From positions 265,106 through 329,105 of the forward strand of contig JAHBVJ010000004.1 of assembly GCA_019637615.1 (NCBI GenBank): a DNA stretch of 64,000 bases, written 5' to 3'. Below are positions 25,238 through 33,146 of this stretch, one piece after another. Below the pieces are notes generated by a model. That model made no database searches and had not been told where the DNA came from. It was given only the letters and a program-made list of their open reading frames with translations. The DNA is from Anaerolineae bacterium. GTDB taxonomy: Bacteria; Chloroflexota; Anaerolineae; Aggregatilineales; UBA2796. The number at the start of each line of letters is the position of its first letter. Within the stretch, counting starts at the first letter, position 1. The translations under genes were made by a program, and so were the position numbers.

Positions 25238-25840
25238 ATGAACGATGATTTTTATCGGGTTGTGCTCGGCAGACGGTCGGTACGGCGCTATCTAGATCGA
25301 CCAGTGCCGAAGGAAATCCTTGAACATATCCTGACGGCGGCAGTCTGGTCGCCCTCGGCGCATAATCGGCAGCCGTGGCGGTTCGCGGTGGTCACTGCGC
25401 CGGAAACACGCCAGCGGTTAGCGACGGCGATGGGCACGCGGCTGCGGGCGGATTTGACGGCGGATCATGCGCCAGCGGATGTGATCGAAAAAGATGTCAG
25501 CCGTTCCTTCAGCCGGATCAGCAAGTCGCCCGCGTTGATCTTAGTCGCCTTGAGCATGGCGGACATGGATCGCTATCCGGATGAAAAGCGGTCGCGCAAC
25601 GAATATTTGATGGCTGTACAAAGTACGGCGATGGCTGTACAGAATTTGCTGCTGGCGGCACACGCAGAGGGGTTAGGCGCGTGTTGGATGTGTGCGCCGC
25701 TGTTTTGTCCTGACGTGGTCAGCGCTGAACTCTCATTGCCCACCGATTGGCAACCGCAAGCCTTGATCACGCTCGGCTATCCCGCCGAAACGAAAACATC
25801 GACTCGCGTAGAATTGGAAACCCGCATACTATGGCGCTAA
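25238..25840 (+). CDS. Nitroreductase-family protein resembling the FbiB C-terminal domain
   Basis: A 200-residue FMN-dependent reductase. N-terminal RRSVRRYLDRPVPKEIL and the flavin-contacting SPSAHNRQPWRF mark the nitroreductase fold; AVQNLLLAAHAEGLGACWMCAPLF and ITLGYPAE complete it. In actinobacteria the C-terminal domain of FbiB reduces dehydro-F420-0, the product made from phosphoenolpyruvate. Its position between cofE and cofD suggests the same job as a free-standing enzyme. If so, the pathway here would use the phosphoenolpyruvate route and not 2-phospholactate. This is inference from context. It overlaps cofD by 10 bp if ATG 25831 is used. Confidence 0.82.
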   Translation: MNDDFYRVVLGRRSVRRYLDRPVPKEILEHILTAAVWSPSAHNRQPWRFAVVTAPETRQRLATAMGTRLRADLTADHAPADVIEKDVSRSFSRISKSPALILVALSMADMDRYPDEKRSRNEYLMAVQSTAMAVQNLLLAAHAEGLGACWMCAPLFCPDVVSAELSLPTDWQPQALITLGYPAETKTSTRVELETRILWR

Positions 25841-26805
25841 ACACAATGACAGATGATTCAGCCTTTGCTAATGAGCGTGTAGTCGCCTTGGCGGGCGGTG
25901 TTGGTGGGGCAAAGCTCGCGGATGGCTTGGCGCGCGTGCTGCCACCGGGCGCGTTGACGGTGATCGTCAACACGGGCGATGATTTTACCCACTATGGGCT
26001 GCACGTTTCACCCGATCTCGACACGGTGATGTATACGCTGGCGGGGATCGCGCATCCGGTCAACGGTTGGGGCTTGGCGGATGATACGCGCCAGATGATC
26101 GAGATGATGAAGCGCTACGGCGATGAAGCGTGGTTCGGGTTGGGCGACCGCGATCTCGCCACCAACTTGCTGCGCACGCACGCGCTCGCCAACGGTTGGT
26201 CACTCAGCCAGATCACGCATGATCTCGCCAGTCGCCTCGGCGTCACCTCCCATCTGTTACCAATGAGTGATATGTCTGTAGCAACAAATGTTGATACGAT
26301 TGAGATGGGAATCTTAAAATTTCAGGAATATTTCGTGCGCCACCGATGGCAACCTGTGGTAAAAAGAGTATTGTATGAAGGGGCTGAGTCTGCTTACCCC
26401 GCACCGGGCGTGAAAGAAGCCCTTGAAACAGCGACTATGATCGTCATTTGCCCATCGAACCCGGTATTGTCGGTGGAGCCAATTTTGCGTGTACAGGGGA
26501 TGCGGGCGGCCTTGGAAGCGCGCACTGTCCCGTGTGTCGTGGTCAGTCCGATCGTGGCGGGGGCAGCGCTCAAAGGGCCAGCCGCCAAGTTGATGGCGGA
26601 ACTGGATTTGGAACCCTCCGTAATAGGTATTGCCGACTATTATGGTAGGCTGATTGATGGCATTGTTATTGATAATGAAGATAGTGCAAGTTCACAACAC
26701 ATCAAACAACCCAGTCTGGCGTCTAATATAGTAATGCGTGAGGTAACAGATCGCGTCCGGGTGGCGCGTGAAGTGTTGGCATGGAACAAGGAGTTAATGC
26801 GATGA
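25831..26805 (+). CDS. cofD: 2-phospho-L-lactate (or enolpyruvate) transferase
   Basis: About 324 residues. It transfers the phospholactyl or enolpyruvyl group from the activated GDP donor to F0, giving (dehydro-)F420-0. Start LAGGVGGAKLADGLARVLP, then IVNTGDDFTHYGLHVSPDLDTVMYTLAG, the WGLADDT segment and GLGDRDLATNLLRT are the CofD/FbiA signatures. ATG 25831 overlaps the preceding gene by 10 bp; ATG 25846 would leave 5 bp between them. Two internal stretches (about 26270-26400 and 26640-26740) are richer in A and T than the rest, with TTA, ATA and AGA codons rare around here, while the frame stays open. Confidence 0.94.
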   Translation: MALNTMTDDSAFANERVVALAGGVGGAKLADGLARVLPPGALTVIVNTGDDFTHYGLHVSPDLDTVMYTLAGIAHPVNGWGLADDTRQMIEMMKRYGDEAWFGLGDRDLATNLLRTHALANGWSLSQITHDLASRLGVTSHLLPMSDMSVATNVDTIEMGILKFQEYFVRHRWQPVVKRVLYEGAESAYPAPGVKEALETATMIVICPSNPVLSVEPILRVQGMRAALEARTVPCVVVSPIVAGAALKGPAAKLMAELDLEPSVIGIADYYGRLIDGIVIDNEDSASSQHIKQPSLASNIVMREVTDRVRVAREVLAWNKELMR

Positions 26806-27434
26806 GGATTTGGGCAATCGTTCCAATGAAGCCGTTCCAGCGGGCCAAAAGCCGCCTTGCGACTCTTTTAACTCCTGAACAACGCGAAGCCTTAGCCGAA
26901 AAATTCTACCGTCATACCCTTGAGACGCTGCGTCAGGTCAAGGAACTTGCGGGTGTCTTGGTGATCAGCCGTGACGCGGGCGTCTTGGCGATTGCGCGCG
27001 AATATCGTGCTTATACCGTGCATGAGAGCGGGCAGCCGGAACTCAACGCGGCCTTGATGCGTGCCTCGCAAGTCGTCGGTGCTCAGGGCGCGGACGGCGT
27101 GATCATTTTGCCTGCCGATCTCCCCCTGCTTACGCCGGAAGATGTGCGGACGATGCTCGACATGGGGCGCTATCACCAGATGATCGTCATCGCGCCCGAC
27201 CGTCAGCGCGAAGGCACCAACGCGCTGCTCCTCATCCCGCCCAATGTGATTCGGGTATCCTATGGCGTCGGCAGCTTCGAACGCCACCAGCAGTTGGCGC
27301 TAGAAGTCGGCGCGACCATCGATATTTACCACTCCGAGCGGATGTCGCTAGACGTTGATCTGCCTGCTGACCTTGAGTTGTATTACCAGATCGAGGCTGA
27401 CTCCGCCGCGCCGGAAGCCGCCGCCGGAAAATAG
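26802..27434 (+). CDS. cofC: 2-phospho-L-lactate (or PEP) guanylyltransferase
   Basis: A 210-residue nucleotidyltransferase activating phospholactate or phosphoenolpyruvate with GTP for CofD. Landmarks: WAIVPMKPFQRAKSRLATLL (residues about 3-22), VLVISRD, IILPADLPLLTPEDV with the metal Asp residues, IAPDRQREGTNALLL and FERHQQLALEVG. It begins at ATG 26802, overlapping the cofD stop as ATGA; an ATG seven codons earlier lies inside cofD. It ends the F420 unit, and a strong terminator follows 30 bp later. The fbiC or cofGH genes for F0 synthesis are not in the window. Confidence 0.94.
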   Translation: MRIWAIVPMKPFQRAKSRLATLLTPEQREALAEKFYRHTLETLRQVKELAGVLVISRDAGVLAIAREYRAYTVHESGQPELNAALMRASQVVGAQGADGVIILPADLPLLTPEDVRTMLDMGRYHQMIVIAPDRQREGTNALLLIPPNVIRVSYGVGSFERHQQLALEVGATIDIYHSERMSLDVDLPADLELYYQIEADSAAPEAAAGK

Positions 27435-27463
27435 GGTAAGCTAGTTGGCAGCCTTGAACGATG

Positions 27464-27491
27464 AAAACTCGGTTCAGACCGAGTTTTTTAT
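27464..27491 (+). terminator. Intrinsic terminator of the F420 operon
   Basis: AAAACTCGGT, loop TCAG, ACCGAGTTTT followed by TTATT: a 10-bp perfect stem with T-run, 30 bp after the cofC stop. Confidence 0.9.
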
Positions 27492-27505
27492 TGGTGACTG
27501 CCGCG

Positions 27506-28117
27506 ATGGTGAAGCACAGTAAACAAACCTTGGTAGGGTCACTACGCCTTGTTCGCTCCAGCTACTGGCGCTGGTATGCCCTGTTGGTGGCCTTTAGTCT
27601 GTTCGCGTGCGTGGTCATTGCCGCTGGCGTCTCCATTCGGCTGCTCACGCTGCGCCGTACCATCGTGACACCGCCCGCGCAGCCCATCCCCGCCGTCAGA
27701 GCCATGCCCGAACTCATTCTGAGCGTAGGAATCCCGTACATCAACGCCAAGCCCGTCGTGCCCGATCTATGCTTCGACTTCCTGAAGTCGTTGGCAGGGC
27801 GTTCGCTGGTATTGGACACCACCGCCGATCTCACTGCCTTGTACGATCAAGCCGACCACTCAAAAGATTGTGCGCTGCCTGTCACCCGTTTCGAGTTCGA
27901 CTTCACGCGCTATCAGATCGTGGGCGCGGTCACGAGCGGTACTGGCTGCTCGATTGACCTGATCTACGATGCCACCATCGCGGACGATCTGGCGCGCACG
28001 CAAACCATCGCGCTCAAACGCCGCGTGATTGGCACCTGTGGTTATGAGTTAGTCCGTCCGATCTGGCTAGCCGTCGAACGCAGCAGCTATGTGATGAGCG
28101 TCTACATTCACGACTGA
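27506..28117 (+). CDS. Membrane-anchored protein of unknown function
   Basis: About 203 residues from ATG 27506; a start at 27461 would lie in the terminator of the previous operon. One membrane helix is visible (residues about 22-48, WYALLVAFSLFACVVIAAGVS) and the rest is outside. It has four cysteines in that part (PDLCFDF, KDCALPV, GTGCSID, GTCGYEL), which might form disulfides. The outer domain has an alternating pattern suggesting beta structure. I do not recognise the family. It stands alone, with no clear ribosome binding site, so expression is uncertain. Confidence 0.5.
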   Translation: MVKHSKQTLVGSLRLVRSSYWRWYALLVAFSLFACVVIAAGVSIRLLTLRRTIVTPPAQPIPAVRAMPELILSVGIPYINAKPVVPDLCFDFLKSLAGRSLVLDTTADLTALYDQADHSKDCALPVTRFEFDFTRYQIVGAVTSGTGCSIDLIYDATIADDLARTQTIALKRRVIGTCGYELVRPIWLAVERSSYVMSVYIHD

Positions 28118-28194
28118 TGATCCGTGTGTATCCCAATGCTCAAATAGACAGGCAACCATCCTCCCTGAGATTGCGCAGGTTTGAATGTTCTAAC

Positions 28195-28222
28195 TTGACA
28201 ATTTATTCTGATTGTCTATAAT
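28195..28222 (+). promoter_or_regulatory. Perfect sigma-70 type promoter in front of repeat element 1
   Basis: TTGACA (28195-28200), 16-bp spacer, TATAAT (28217-28222). No annotated gene lies downstream on this strand; the first thing transcribed would be the word-repeat element, then the antisense strand of the nucleotidyltransferase gene. Confidence 0.75.
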
Positions 28223-28257
28223 GAATATTAGGAGAAATATCGGGTGATGCGGACTTC

Positions 28258-28455
28258 CAATGATCTACGAACCGGGCTTGCAATTCCCCAATGATCTGAA
28301 TCGGGATTTCTCTCCGATTCGTAGCAGAAATGATCTGAATTGAGCAGAAAAATCAGATCATTTTCAGATCATTTGACCTCTCCTGACCCGAACAAAATGA
28401 TCTGATTCGCACGCTCAAATGCTAGATTCGATCATTTGCAATGATCTGAATCCAA
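28258..28455. repeat. Word-repeat element 1 (word AAATGATCTGA)
   Basis: Forward copies of ATGATCTGA at 28291-28299, 28330-28338, 28397-28405 and 28441-28449, with a partial AATGATCTACG starting at 28259. Inverse copies TCAGATCATTT at 28353-28363 and 28364-28374, and GATCATT at 28430-28436. Hairpins: 28328-28338 with 28353-28363 (11 bp, loop ATTGAGCAGAAAAA), 28364-28374 with 28395-28405, GAATCGG/CCGATTC at 28298-28320, and GATTC...GAATC closing on GATCATT-TGC-AATGATC. Not tandem and not CRISPR-like. Confidence 0.75.
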
Positions 28456-28483
28456 ACAGGGGCAGAGGATTCCACACGCTAAC

Positions 28484-29245
28484 TTAGTGGCTCTCACACA
28501 GTGTTAGTATCGCCTCGCGGATGGCAGCGTTCACCGTAAAATGCTGTTCCAAAAAACTGAGCAGTGCCCGCGCCGACTCGATATTGCGGTCATAGCCTTG
28601 CATGAACGACGGCAGATGCTTGGCGGTATCGGGGTAACGCACCTCGAAGCGGCGTTCTCCACCGAATTGATCGGCGTAGAAAGGCCGCGCGGTTTCGAAT
28701 TGCTTTGCCAGATCAACGATCCGACCTACCGCGTAATTCTGGATGAAAAAGGTGGCGGAGAGTTTTTCGCCGCGATGAAAACGCCCCAAACCGACGTAAA
28801 GATTAGTCAGCGCTTCGCCGAGCAGCCAGTCTACCGAGTGCTCATGATGCTGGCGAGGCGGTGGCGTGGTGATCGTTTCGTCAAAGCCCTCTGTTTTCCA
28901 CACGATGCGCCCATTCGCGAAAGGAATCGAGGTCAGTTCTTGCGGCTCGAACACAGCGAATTCGCAGAAAATGCCGTCTTCGTACAGCGCCTTGTAGCCA
29001 TCGACCGTATTGGGAAAAGCATAGGCAATCGGGTTCGGCGCACTCAACCAATCGAGGTTATCGAGAAAGCGCTGCTTCGTCCCCGCCTGTACGATGGCGA
29101 AAAAGTCCAGATCAGAATAAGCGTCGATGCGGTCGGTTTCCGTGCCAACCGATCCCAAGCCTAACAGCGCTAACGCCTGACCGGATGCCTTGAGCGATTG
29201 CCCGATTGCATCCAGACGGCTGAGGAGTCGTTGTTTTCTGTCCAT
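28484..29245 (-). CDS. Nucleotidyltransferase-domain protein
   Basis: A 253-residue protein with an N-terminal polymerase-beta-like nucleotidyltransferase fold. The motif is LGLGSVG (Gly-Ser at 31-32) followed by SDLDFF (Asp45 and Asp47), the metal-binding pair. The remainder is helical, as in aminoglycoside/lincosamide nucleotidyltransferase-like proteins and HEPN-paired enzymes, and may hold the acceptor site (HHEHSVDWLLGEALTNLYVGL). The acceptor is unknown, and a resistance role is not supported by context. It faces the transcript expected from the promoter at 28195, which would be antisense to its 3' end. Confidence 0.75.
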   Translation of the reverse strand: MDRKQRLLSRLDAIGQSLKASGQALALLGLGSVGTETDRIDAYSDLDFFAIVQAGTKQRFLDNLDWLSAPNPIAYAFPNTVDGYKALYEDGIFCEFAVFEPQELTSIPFANGRIVWKTEGFDETITTPPPRQHHEHSVDWLLGEALTNLYVGLGRFHRGEKLSATFFIQNYAVGRIVDLAKQFETARPFYADQFGGERRFEVRYPDTAKHLPSFMQGYDRNIESARALLSFLEQHFTVNAAIREAILTLCESH

Positions 29246-29392
29246 TACGTGCTGTCACCATTCCGAGTAGTTGTGAAACCTGACAGATTATCCTCATTCA
29301 TCGAGCATCGCGAAAGTTCTACGCTATGAACTCACGCGGCTTGCTTGGTACAATTATCGTCCATGTTACCTCGTTGAAGTTGTGGAGACTGC

Positions 29393-30853
29393 ATGGCAAC
29401 GACCTTTGAAGGCGTGATCGGCCTAGAAGTTCACGCTGAACTGCTGACGACCAGCAAGATGTTTTGCGGCTGTGCGGTGGTCGATAGCACGACCGCCGCG
29501 CCAAATATGCACGTATGCCCGATCTGCTTGGGGATGCCGGGCGTCTTGCCCGTCATCAATCGGGCAGCGGTGGAATACGCCATCCGCGTCGGCTTGGCGC
29601 TCAACTGCGAGATCGCGCCGTATAACGTGTTCGCCCGCAAGAGCTATTTTTACCCTGACCAGCCCAAAGGCTTCCAGATCAGCCAGTACGAACTGCCGCT
29701 GGCGAAAAACGGCTACTTGATGATCGATCTGCCAGACGGTTCCACCAAGCGGATCGGGATTCGGCGTGCCCACCTCGAAGAAGATACGGGCAAATTGATG
29801 CACATTGGCAACAGCAGCCTTGTAGACTTTAACCGCTCTGGCGTACCGCTGCTGGAGATCGTCTCCGAGCCGGACATCCGCACCGCTGACGAGGCCGAAG
29901 CTTATGCCCGCAAACTGCGTGCGCTGTTGATCTATTCCGGCGCGAACACGGGCGATATGTCCAAGGGCGTGCTGCGCATGGAGCCGAACATCAGTGTGCG
30001 TCCGGTGGGCAGCGACGAATTCCGCACCCGCGTGGAAGTCAAGAATCTGAACAGCATCAAGGTGCTGCAAAAGGCCAGCGCGTTCGAGATCGCGCGTCAT
30101 GCCAAGGTCTACGAACAGGGCGGCACGATTAAACAGGCCACTCTCGGTTGGGATGAGATGCGTCAGCAAACCGTCGTGCAACGTGAGAAGGAAAGCGCCA
30201 GCGATTACCGCTACTTCCCCGAACCCGATCTGCCGCCGCTGCACATCTCGCGCGAATGGGTCGAGGAAATCCGCCAGCAGTTGCCGGAAATGCCCGATGC
30301 CAAGCGTGACCGTTTCCTGAGCATGGGTCTCTCGCGTTATGAAGCCTCGGTGCTCGTCACGGAGCGCAGCGTGGCAGACTGGTTCGAGCAAGTGCTGGCG
30401 GCGGGCGCGGAACCCAAGAAAACCGCTAACTGGCTGCTCAACGAAGTATTCGCGCGGATGAACAAAGCAGGGCTGGATCAGGACGTCATCGGCACGATCA
30501 AGGTCACGCCCGCCGCGCTCGCCGCCCTGATCAAGCTGGTGGATGCGGGCACCATCAATAACAACGCCGCCAAGACCATCTTGGACAACATCTTCGAACA
30601 AGGTGGCGAACCGGCGGAATGGGTCAAGGAGCTTGGCCTTGAGCAGACTCGCGATGTGAGCGCGGTCGAAGCCGCCGTCGCCAAGGTGATGAGCGACAAT
30701 CCCAAGGATGTGGATCGTTTCTGCGCTGGCGAAGAAAAAGTCGTCCGCTTCCTGATGGGGCTGGTGATGCGCGAAGGCAAGGGCAAATTCCCCGCCGATC
30801 TCGCGCAGCAAGTGCTCACCGAGAAATTGACCGCGCTGTGCGGCAGTAAATGA
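29393..30853 (+). CDS. gatB: Aspartyl/glutamyl-tRNA amidotransferase subunit B
   Basis: A 486-residue subunit of the enzyme that converts Glu-tRNA(Gln) and/or Asp-tRNA(Asn) to the amide form. It starts [23 protein letters not shown], with the zinc pair CGC...CPIC ([12 protein letters not shown]), then [47 protein letters not shown] and [12 protein letters not shown]. The C-terminal YqeY-like tail domain is complete. Length is as usual. gatA and gatC are not adjacent, as is common. TGGAGACTGC upstream gives a weak ribosome binding site. Confidence 0.97.
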   Translation: MATTFEGVIGLEVHAELLTTSKMFCGCAVVDSTTAAPNMHVCPICLGMPGVLPVINRAAVEYAIRVGLALNCEIAPYNVFARKSYFYPDQPKGFQISQYELPLAKNGYLMIDLPDGSTKRIGIRRAHLEEDTGKLMHIGNSSLVDFNRSGVPLLEIVSEPDIRTADEAEAYARKLRALLIYSGANTGDMSKGVLRMEPNISVRPVGSDEFRTRVEVKNLNSIKVLQKASAFEIARHAKVYEQGGTIKQATLGWDEMRQQTVVQREKESASDYRYFPEPDLPPLHISREWVEEIRQQLPEMPDAKRDRFLSMGLSRYEASVLVTERSVADWFEQVLAAGAEPKKTANWLLNEVFARMNKAGLDQDVIGTIKVTPAALAALIKLVDAGTINNNAAKTILDNIFEQGGEPAEWVKELGLEQTRDVSAVEAAVAKVMSDNPKDVDRFCAGEEKVVRFLMGLVMREGKGKFPADLAQQVLTEKLTALCGSK

Positions 30854-30859
30854 GAAGCT

Positions 30860-30886
30860 TACCCCACAATGCGCCGTTGTGGGGTA
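30860..30886. terminator. Hairpin after gatB
   Basis: TACCCCACAA and TTGTGGGGTA form a 10-bp perfect stem with a 7-nt loop, 6 bp after the gatB stop and 17 bp before the end of the convergent small gene. No T-run; it may work for both sides. Confidence 0.65.
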
Positions 30887-30903
30887 TCCGCGTGATTACG
30901 CAA

Positions 30904-31116
30904 TCAGCTCAAGGTGAGCAGGAAGTCGATGGCGAACATGATGTCTTGCGCCCGCTGATACAGTTCTTCCGCCGAGAATTCCACGGCAGCGCTGTACAAC
31001 GGCAGTATCCATGCTTGAAGGTCTTGGACGAGTGCCCATTCAGCGGCAATCGTCAGTTGTTCGTCATCGGCAATCTCTGCGGCCTCGTGTGACGGCTCGA
31101 TGCATTTAGGCTCCAT
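30904..31116 (-). CDS. Small acidic protein of unknown function
   Basis: A 70-residue protein, predicted helical and acidic (EPSHEAAEIADDEQ), with two amphipathic helices (LTIAAEWALVQDLQAWILPLY and EELYQRAQDIMFAIDFLLTL). I accept it because AAAGGATG sits at proper distance before the ATG, the frame ends just before a hairpin, and the codons look native. I recognise no family. It lies between gatB (convergent) and the EXLDI gene (same strand, 144 bp upstream). Confidence 0.5.
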   Translation of the reverse strand: MEPKCIEPSHEAAEIADDEQLTIAAEWALVQDLQAWILPLYSAAVEFSAEELYQRAQDIMFAIDFLLTLS

Positions 31117-31260
31117 CCCCGTCGCATCCTTTCATTATGCTTTGTTGTTTTGGTGGAGAAAGGCGCGGGGCAGTCGGGCGAAGCGACCATCATGCTCAAG
31201 TGGCTTGGCAAGCGGCAGCAGCCCGCAGGGCTTCTCCAAAAATTCGGATTTACGCGGCGT

Positions 31261-31884
31261 CTAAATGTCGAGGATTTCGATCTCGTCGCCATCTAGCTGC
31301 CTTTTGACGCGCTCGTAGAGATCTTCGGGAATCCCCGCTTTGATCGCTTCTAGGGTGTCATACACGTCTAGTTGGAAGTCGCCTTTATCCATCCCCATGT
31401 TTTCCCAACCCATGTTGGGCATATTTGGCGGGAAAGGCCAGTCATTGTTCCAGCGCTGTTGCTGACGTTCCCATTTGCGCTGCCAATTTCTGAGTTTGTT
31501 GCGCTGATGCTCCATCTGGTCTTGATGGTGAGTGCTGAAATTCCAATTCCAGCCGCCCCACCAGCTCGGTACATTGCCGCGATAAATCACGAGTTTGCCC
31601 TTGAGCGATTTGAACACTTGGAAGATGTCTTGCCACCGACGATCCGCGTTCTGATACTGACCTCGCGCCAACAGGCGACCTGTAAACCGCTTGAGCGTGT
31701 AGGAGGAGTCAGAACCAACCCGCAGCGTGATCTCGTGAAAACCCGCTTGTTGATGTTCGTGCGCTTCCACATACCGTTGCAGCGCTTGAACAATGGTCGA
31801 GGAGAGGTTATCTCCCGCCAACTCTTGTGCTTTCTCGAAGATGGGCATATCGGCATCAGCTACATAGATAGTTTTGTTCGGCAT
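31261..31884 (-). CDS. EXLDI-family protein
   Basis: A 207-residue protein. The start MPNKTIYVADADMPIFEKAQ with ELAGDNLSSTIVQALQRYVEAHE looks like a ribbon-helix-helix-like N-terminal domain. The last residues EILDI are the motif that names the EXLDI family, whose function is unknown. The middle (about residues 108-166) is unusual, rich in Trp, Asn, Gln and Met (WWGGWNWNF, RNWQRKWERQQQRWNND, PNMPNMGWENMGMDKG). The ATG at 31884 is preferred over the one a codon earlier. A 21-bp site nearly identical to one upstream of the neighbouring response regulator lies 147-167 bp upstream of the start, so it may be a target of that two-component system. Confidence 0.75.
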   Translation of the reverse strand: MPNKTIYVADADMPIFEKAQELAGDNLSSTIVQALQRYVEAHEHQQAGFHEITLRVGSDSSYTLKRFTGRLLARGQYQNADRRWQDIFQVFKSLKGKLVIYRGNVPSWWGGWNWNFSTHHQDQMEHQRNKLRNWQRKWERQQQRWNNDWPFPPNMPNMGWENMGMDKGDFQLDVYDTLEAIKAGIPEDLYERVKRQLDGDEIEILDI

Positions 31885-32030
31885 CATGGTTACTCTCCAT
31901 ACTCACTGTGCGTTTATAGTATAAATATACATATACGTAGAGTCAATATGGCAAAAATTCGATATCCACAGCAATCCCGTTGTGCTGCCGCTGTACGCTT
32001 GATCGTTATGGTCTAAGCCTAGAGCATCTG

Positions 32031-32051
32031 TGTAAACTGAATTTAAACGCG
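32031..32051. promoter_or_regulatory. Candidate response-regulator operator, copy 1
   Basis: TGTAAACTGAATTTAAACGC: two half-sites TGTAAAC and TTTAAAC starting 11 bp apart, the spacing usual for OmpR/PhoB-family dimers. It lies upstream of the EXLDI gene and just past the kinase stop. Copy 2 (33893-33913) differs at two positions. Confidence 0.55.
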
Positions 32052-32054
32052 CAA

Positions 32055-33146
32055 TCAGTTCTCTGGCAGGGAAACAGCGAACGTCGTCCCCGCGTTTGGC
32101 GTGCTGGCGACGCTGATGCAGCCCTGATGAATCTCGATGATTTTGTGGGCGATAGACAGCCCTAAGCCGCTGCCGCTGCTGTCCGTGCGCGTGCGGGATT
32201 TATCGGCTTTGTAAAAGCGCTCAAAGATATGTTCTTGATCTTCCGCCGAGATGCCGATCCCTGAATCTCGGATCGCGAATACGAGCTTATCGTCCTGTCG
32301 TTGCAGATTGATCGTGATGCTGCCACCTTGGGGCGTGAACTTGATGCTGTTGTGGATCAGATTGATCCACACCTGACTGAGCAAGTCCTCGTCAGCGGTG
32401 ATCGTCGCTTCTTCGAGCGCCACGTCCAGTTCGATGGCTTTGGCTGTCCACTGTGGCTCACACGCGAGGATCAAGCGCCTGATCTGTTTATCCAGTCGGT
32501 AGGTGGTTGGTTCTACCTTGAGCTGCGACACTTCCAGCGAGGCCAGTTTCAGCAGGTTATCGGTGAGCTTGGAAAGGCGCATACTCTCCGTCTCGATGAT
32601 GGTGAGATAACGCTTGCGATCCTCGTCGCTCACATGCTCATTTTGCAGCGCTTGCGCGAACCCGCGAATCGACGTGAGCGGCGATTGCAGCTCGTGCGAC
32701 ACGTTAGAGATGAATTCTTGCCGCATCCGCTCCAACTGGTTGAGTTCCGCCGCCATGTTGTTGACATTCTTCGTCAACTCGCTAATCAATTGGTTATCGC
32801 CATGCTGATCATCGATCTGCACGCTGAAGTCACCCTTCGCGATGCGCTGCATGGCCTCGATGATCGGGGCAAAAACGCCGATCCGGTCTTGCCACTGGCG
32901 CGGACGGTACACCCTGCCGATTGTCCCAATCACCAACCCGAACAAAATCACGCCGAGCAGCGTGTTAATGATCTGGGTGATCAACGCGGCGGGCTGAAGG
33001 CCGAACCACCGAAAGAGAATGCTGGTGACGGCGTAGACGGTAGCGACCATCGTGCCGAGCAAAAACAGCAATGCGCAGACGAAGATGAGCATTTGCCAGC
33101 GCTGCGGTGCGGTCGAGGGTCTGTTCCGATCTGTCGTTTCCGTCAT
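32055..33146 (-). CDS. Membrane sensor histidine kinase
   Basis: A 363-residue kinase. Two membrane helices (about 18-42 and 55-77) enclose only a short loop, so it likely senses within the membrane or through a partner. They are followed by a HAMP region (about 78-135) and a HisKA domain with ISNVSHELQSPL, phospho-acceptor His151. The HATPase has an N box (LIHNSIKFTP), G1 box (RDSGIGI), F box (FERFYKAD) and G2 box (GSGLGLS). All catalytic motifs are intact. It starts with an ATGA overlap with the response regulator gene, so the two form one unit (regulator first). Confidence 0.93.
   Translation of the reverse strand: MTETTDRNRPSTAPQRWQMLIFVCALLFLLGTMVATVYAVTSILFRWFGLQPAALITQIINTLLGVILFGLVIGTIGRVYRPRQWQDRIGVFAPIIEAMQRIAKGDFSVQIDDQHGDNQLISELTKNVNNMAAELNQLERMRQEFISNVSHELQSPLTSIRGFAQALQNEHVSDEDRKRYLTIIETESMRLSKLTDNLLKLASLEVSQLKVEPTTYRLDKQIRRLILACEPQWTAKAIELDVALEEATITADEDLLSQVWINLIHNSIKFTPQGGSITINLQRQDDKLVFAIRDSGIGISAEDQEHIFERFYKADKSRTRTDSSGSGLGLSIAHKIIEIHQGCISVASTPNAGTTFAVSLPEN

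Larger units (their letters stand above)
28118..28483. other. 366-bp gap holding a promoter and a word-repeat element
   Basis: The gap between the membrane protein gene and the convergent nucleotidyltransferase gene holds no ordinary gene. It contains the consensus promoter at 28195-28222, an AGGAG (28230-28234) before a 15-codon open frame (28247-28294), and the repeat element 28258-28455. The end of the element runs up to 28 bp from the nucleotidyltransferase stop. Confidence 0.6.

Noticed and set aside
28258..28455. CRISPR array
   Set aside because: Repeats are only 9-11 bp, occur in both orientations and have irregular spacers; no cas genes in the window.
29423..30811. A 462-codon open frame antisense to gatB
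   Set aside because: It lies wholly on the opposite strand of a perfect gatB; high GC and codon bias of gatB keep the complementary frame open. The translation has no recognisable domain.
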